Of a stretch of DNA of 10,001 bases, positions 7,501-10,001 are shown piece after piece. The stretch's first letter is position 1, and every line of letters starts with the position of its first letter. The stretch covers positions 1-10,001 of the forward strand of contig SLMF01000191.1 in the NCBI GenBank assembly GCA_007133715.1, in the 5' to 3' direction. The translations under genes and the position numbers were made by a program. The stretch comes from Planctomycetaceae bacterium (GTDB taxonomy: Bacteria; Planctomycetota; Planctomycetia; Pirellulales; Pirellulaceae). The notes under the pieces are model-generated. The model did no database searches and was not told the DNA's origin. It saw only the letters and a list, made by a program, of their open reading frames with translations.

Positions 7501-7755
7501 TCACACGTAGGGCGATGCGAACTCTGGCAATTCATGCCGGTCGGGGCATTGCGGTCCAGCGGACATCGCCGCTCCCTCGGGCAACTCGGCCGGCGGCAGC
7601 ACCCGATCGTACCACAATTGCGAGGAGGGCACGAAAGGCAGGGGATGACTGGGCCCCTCGGAAATCACCTGAACGACTAAAATAGCATAGCCCAACAGAA
7701 CGGCCATGACTACCCAGTCGAATGGGGACAGAATGCGACGTTTTGGATTCCGCAT
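7501..7755 (-). CDS. Small single-pass membrane protein, 84 residues
   Basis: I do not recognise a family. ATG 7755 is chosen because AGGGAG (7763-7768) lies seven bases upstream; an in-frame TTG at 7812 would add 19 residues and has no such site. A basic N-terminus (MRNPKRR) is followed by one hydrophobic helix at about residues 14-32 (WVVMAVLLGYAILVVQVI), which predicts the N-terminus inside and about 50 residues outside. The outer part is proline-rich (LPFVPSSQLWYDRVLPPAELPEG), has a single Cys and ends in ELPEFASPYV. No lipobox is present. A well-formed terminator follows the stop. Without homology the role is unknown; the gene itself is supported by the ribosome site, membrane helix and terminator together. 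Confidence 0.65.
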   Translation of the reverse strand: MRNPKRRILSPFDWVVMAVLLGYAILVVQVISEGPSHPLPFVPSSQLWYDRVLPPAELPEGAAMSAGPQCPDRHELPEFASPYV

Positions 7756-7762
7756 CGGCTCG

Positions 7763-7768
7763 CTCCCT
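7763..7768 (-). promoter_or_regulatory. Shine-Dalgarno site of the small membrane protein gene
   Basis: AGGGAG on the minus strand lies seven bases before ATG 7755, supporting that start over the TTG at 7812. Confidence 0.55.
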
Positions 7769-7835
7769 ACGACCCCGGTCTTCCTTAACTCCGTAACACG
7801 GCTTCCGAACAATTACTGGCTTATGGTAACAAAAG

Positions 7836-7853
7836 ACTTGCCTCTCGGCAAGT
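7836..7853 (-). terminator. Hairpin upstream of the small membrane protein gene
   Basis: ACTTGCC and GGCAAGT form a perfect 7-bp stem with a four-base loop. On the minus strand it is followed by CTTTTG, a short U-run. It lies about 100 bases past the kinase stop and 80 bases before ATG 7755. It could be a second, back-up terminator for the kinase unit or a leader hairpin of the membrane protein gene. The sequence alone does not decide. Confidence 0.4.
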
Positions 7854-7895
7854 AGGCAATCACGCCTTTTCTTGAGAAAAAAAGGGGGTGGAGGC

Positions 7896-7916
7896 AAAAA
7901 AAGGCCCTTGTCGGCC
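7896..7916 (-). terminator. Probable terminator after the kinase gene
   Basis: On the minus strand GGCC (7913-7916), a six-base loop and GGCC (7903-7906) are followed by seven T (7896-7902). The stem is short but the U-tract is strong, and the site is about 35 bases after the kinase stop at 7950. The bases leading into the stem match those of the terminator at 7452-7480. Confidence 0.5.
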
Positions 7917-7949
7917 GTCAATTCAGGTAAGCCGTGCAATCCAGCGCAT

Positions 7950-8804
7950 TCAGGGTGACGATAACGCCCGCCAGAACTGATAAGCACTCGGCGTTCGACG
8001 CTCCACGTGACGACAAAGTGCTTGCTGAAGAGCAGGCCCGATCGGCGGCCGCAAACGCTGGGCCGTCTGCTGCGGAACTCCCTGGACAATCTCTTCTGCC
8101 GAAAAGGAAGGCTCGATCCCCAACACGACCGCCAGCAGCACCAGCCCGGCGTGATACATGTCGGTCGGACGTCCAACCTCCCCAAAATACGGGTCGAGTA
8201 CCTCGGGAGCTACCATCCAGGGGATGGTGGGACGCGCGGTGCGGAGTTCGTGCTCCAGACGACTGACTCCTAAATCACCGACCTTGAATGTCACCGACTG
8301 GCTGTCTTCCGGGGTCAGTTCATTGCGAACGTACGTCCAAAACAGGTTCCGCAGATGGATGTCTTTGTGCACATACCCCTGATCGTGCATATACCCGATG
8401 GCCTGCAAGAGACAACGGCCGATGGGTCGAACCCAGTCGTAGCCGTCATAGTTGGGCAGCGTGAACAGGCGACTGACGCTGCCACCACAGCGTTCCATGA
8501 CGATGTGAAAGGTCCGGAGCAATTCAAACGCGTCGTAGACATACGTAATATTAGGGTGGCGAAGTGTGAGCAACGAGTGGATTTCGCGGTGCCAATCGAC
8601 CCGAACTTGTTCGTAAGTTTGACAATTGGGGATCAGGACCTTGACGACCAGCGCGTTGTCCCATTGATCGGTACAGGCATAGCTGGCTCCGTAACTGCCG
8701 CGTCCGAGCGCCTCGCCTATCCGATAGCGGTTCTGACCGTGGCAAATGACCTCCCCGGCCTGGGGCCAGCGGATGGTGGCGGGTGAGGGGGTTGGCGAGT
8801 TCAT
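7950..8804 (-). CDS. Compact Hanks-type Ser/Thr protein kinase
   Basis: The product is 284 residues from ATG 8804. The open frame runs further upstream but there lies over the end of the DHH gene, so the ATG is preferred; no well-spaced ribosome site precedes it (AAGGCGGAG sits too far, about 20 bases). Kinase landmarks appear in order: glycine loop G34-R-G36-S-Y-G39, ATP lysine K55 in VVKV, helix-C glutamate E74, hinge around VMERCGG (102-108), catalytic loop H146-K-D148-I-H150-L-R-N153, metal-binding D177-L-G179, A199-P-E201 and D215 in the C-lobe. The residues needed for activity are present, but the Lys normally two places after the catalytic Asp is His. The segment from DLG to APE is short (25 residues). 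The domain fills almost the whole protein: no membrane helix, PASTA, FHA or other sensor is attached, so it is probably a cytosolic kinase controlled by another protein. It follows the DHH gene by 43 bases and probably shares its transcript. Its target is unknown. Confidence 0.9.
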   Translation of the reverse strand: MNSPTPSPATIRWPQAGEVICHGQNRYRIGEALGRGSYGASYACTDQWDNALVVKVLIPNCQTYEQVRVDWHREIHSLLTLRHPNITYVYDAFELLRTFHIVMERCGGSVSRLFTLPNYDGYDWVRPIGRCLLQAIGYMHDQGYVHKDIHLRNLFWTYVRNELTPEDSQSVTFKVGDLGVSRLEHELRTARPTIPWMVAPEVLDPYFGEVGRPTDMYHAGLVLLAVVLGIEPSFSAEEIVQGVPQQTAQRLRPPIGPALQQALCRHVERRTPSAYQFWRALSSP

Positions 8805-8847
8805 GGTTGGGGTGTTCGATAGCGACTCCGCCTTAACAGGTGTGCTT

Positions 8848-9897
8848 TTAGAGGTGACGGACGATTTCGCGGCGGGGTACCAAGCGTGTCCCGCGCTGCC
8901 GATCGATGTGGCAGGTGGCGAGCCAGCGATTCCGGAGTTGGTCCCAGAGTTGGTCCAACGTGCAGGCGTGTCGAGCGAGCGGAATTTTGCCTCCCGCACG
9001 GTGGGGGTGGCCGCCACCCTGCCCGAGTCCTTTCAGCGTGCGCCGAGCCAACTCGGCGGCGTTCTCCGACCCGCGCTCGGTCCGCACCGACAGCAGCAGA
9101 TCGCGATCGACCACGGCGGCACACAGTACTTTCGTGATCCCGATGCGACGGATCAGCAAATCGGCCACCTCGCCAATGATCTCCGAGCCATGCGCCTGAG
9201 GCAGAAAACACAGGGCGGCTTCGTCGTAGACAAACGTGCTCTGCAACGCCAGGGCCAAATCGGCAAAGTAATCCGCCGCCAGCGGGGCGTTTTCGATTTC
9301 CGCCAACGTCGCCGGATCCGCTTGCTCGCTCAACCAGGCCACAATCTGGCGATCTAAACGCGAATGGCGAGTCTCCCCCCCACGCGTTTCGGTTCGCACC
9401 GCATACAGCAGGGCCGTGGCCAGCTTCCAGTCCGGTTGCACGCCTTGCTCCCGCAAATAACCGGCCGTGATGCTGGCCGAGGCCGCCACCTGCGGTCGCA
9501 CGTCCCGAAATCGCAGCCGCGGACGCGAGTGACCGTTGAGCGTGTGATGATCGATGACCCCGATCGGCTTTAACGACGATTCGGACAGCAGGTGGTTGCC
9601 GGTCGACCAGTCGCAATCCACCAGAATGGCCGCCGCATGATCCGTGACCTCGATCTGATCGACCAGTTCAATAGGCGGATCAAGCAGCCGCACCATATGC
9701 TGGTTTTCCGCCCGTACAAGCCCGCCTCCGCCGATCAGACGGCAGGGCTTCCCCAGCCGGCTACGCACCAAACAACAGAGGGCCCATCCGGAGGCGATGG
9801 CGTCGGGGTCGGGATTGTCGTGCGTAATGAGCAACACGCTGTCGAATTCCGCGAGAATCCGCAGCAGTTTCCCAGAACGTGTGGTCCGCCCGTTCAT
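8848..9897 (-). CDS. DHH/DHHA1 phosphoesterase (NrnA-like)
   Basis: The 349-residue product has the length and order of NrnA-type DHH-DHHA1 enzymes. Motif I is H26-D-N-P-D30-P-D32, motif II is D94-C-D96, motif III is D116-H117-H118. The DHHA1 substrate-binding motif is GGGHPHRAGG (H297, H299). Enzymes of this family use two Mn ions to cleave short oligoribonucleotides (nanoRNA), pAp or cyclic dinucleotides; which of these applies here cannot be told from sequence. Motif IV, usually DTG/DT with a metal-contacting Asp, reads R-T-E170-T, so Glu replaces the Asp. No signal peptide or membrane helix is seen, so it is cytosolic. ATG 9897 is 24 bases after the stop of the upstream gene; a GGGAG lies about 15 bases before it, rather far. 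It probably forms a transcription unit with the upstream gene and the kinase. The long C-terminal tail after GGGHPHRAGG is about 45 residues and basic. Confidence 0.9.
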   Translation of the reverse strand: MNGRTTRSGKLLRILAEFDSVLLITHDNPDPDAIASGWALCCLVRSRLGKPCRLIGGGGLVRAENQHMVRLLDPPIELVDQIEVTDHAAAILVDCDWSTGNHLLSESSLKPIGVIDHHTLNGHSRPRLRFRDVRPQVAASASITAGYLREQGVQPDWKLATALLYAVRTETRGGETRHSRLDRQIVAWLSEQADPATLAEIENAPLAADYFADLALALQSTFVYDEAALCFLPQAHGSEIIGEVADLLIRRIGITKVLCAAVVDRDLLLSVRTERGSENAAELARRTLKGLGQGGGHPHRAGGKIPLARHACTLDQLWDQLRNRWLATCHIDRQRGTRLVPRREIVRHL

Positions 9898-9921
9898 GTC
9901 GAAGAACGAATACTCCCGAAT

Positions 9922-10001
9922 TCAGGAAGCCGCGAAGGCGTCTGCCAGCAATTTGCCGTCAAAGTGCTGCGGCACTTGACCCTCCGCTGCATACAGGTAC
10001 A
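9922..10001 (-). CDS. C-terminal end of a gene, possibly alkaline-phosphatase-family (partial)
   Basis: The minus-strand frame ending at the TGA in 9922-9924 reads YLYAAEGQVPQHFDGKLLADAF and runs off the right edge of the window. The 'VP..FDGK.L..AF' ending is like the end of type I phosphodiesterase/nucleotide pyrophosphatase and alkaline-phosphatase-family proteins, which often close with 'VP..MDGK.L...F'. That resemblance is from a short stretch and is weak. The gene ends 24 bases before the DHH start, which fits a common transcript. Only about 26 codons are visible. Confidence 0.45.
   Translation of the reverse strand, partial: YLYAAEGQVPQHFDGKLLADAFAAS

Noticed and set aside
7823..7851. 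Possible promoter TTGCCG - 17 bases - TACCAT on the minus strand before the small membrane protein gene
   Set aside because: Each box matches the consensus at only four of six positions and the first overlaps the hairpin at 7836-7853, so the match is too weak to call.
8805..9017. An N-terminal extension of the kinase to 9017
   Set aside because: The extra 71 residues are low-complexity Ser/Thr/Pro sequence lying mostly over the DHH gene's conserved DHHA1 region in another frame; ATG 8804 just before the kinase domain is more likely.

Overview
The window looks like ordinary chromosomal DNA of a GC-rich bacterium, most likely a member of the Planctomycetota. This is inferred from the gene types and not from any marker gene. 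The clues are a large protein joining carboxypeptidase-regulatory-like repeats to a von Willebrand factor A (VWA) domain, a membrane VWA/glutamine-amidotransferase-like protein, a Hanks-type protein kinase, small lineage-type hypothetical proteins, and a REP-like palindrome in an intergenic gap. I saw no phage, transposase, CRISPR, tRNA or rRNA.

Layout. At 1-2245 (+) is the 3' part of a repeat/VWA protein whose start lies outside the window. At 2246-2427 is a gap between convergent genes, holding two palindromes. At 2428-3465 (-) is an NAD(P)-dependent epimerase/dehydratase. It is divergent from a rightward pair: a GNAT-like acyltransferase (3591-4718) and, 29 bases further on, a membrane VWA/GATase-like protein (4748-7015).

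From 7047 to the right edge everything reads leftward. In order of transcription there is the tail of an alkaline-phosphatase-like gene (9922-10001, weak call), a DHH phosphoesterase (8848-9897), a compact serine/threonine-type kinase (7950-8804), a small single-pass membrane protein (7501-7755) and a 98-residue hypothetical protein (7047-7343). Terminator-like hairpins with U-tracts follow the kinase and the small membrane protein, so the phosphoesterase and kinase probably form one transcription unit and the two small genes are separate units. The gaps between genes are all shorter than 300 bases.

How the genes work together: the best-supported functional group is the DHH phosphoesterase plus kinase, possibly a nucleotide-turnover enzyme beside a signalling kinase. 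The GNAT-like and membrane VWA genes are co-oriented and nearly abutting. I found no clear evidence of a new multi-gene system. The most interesting points are the kinase with an atypical catalytic loop, the changed motif IV of the DHH protein, the cysteine-less amidotransferase-like domain, and the paired palindromes and repeated terminator word.
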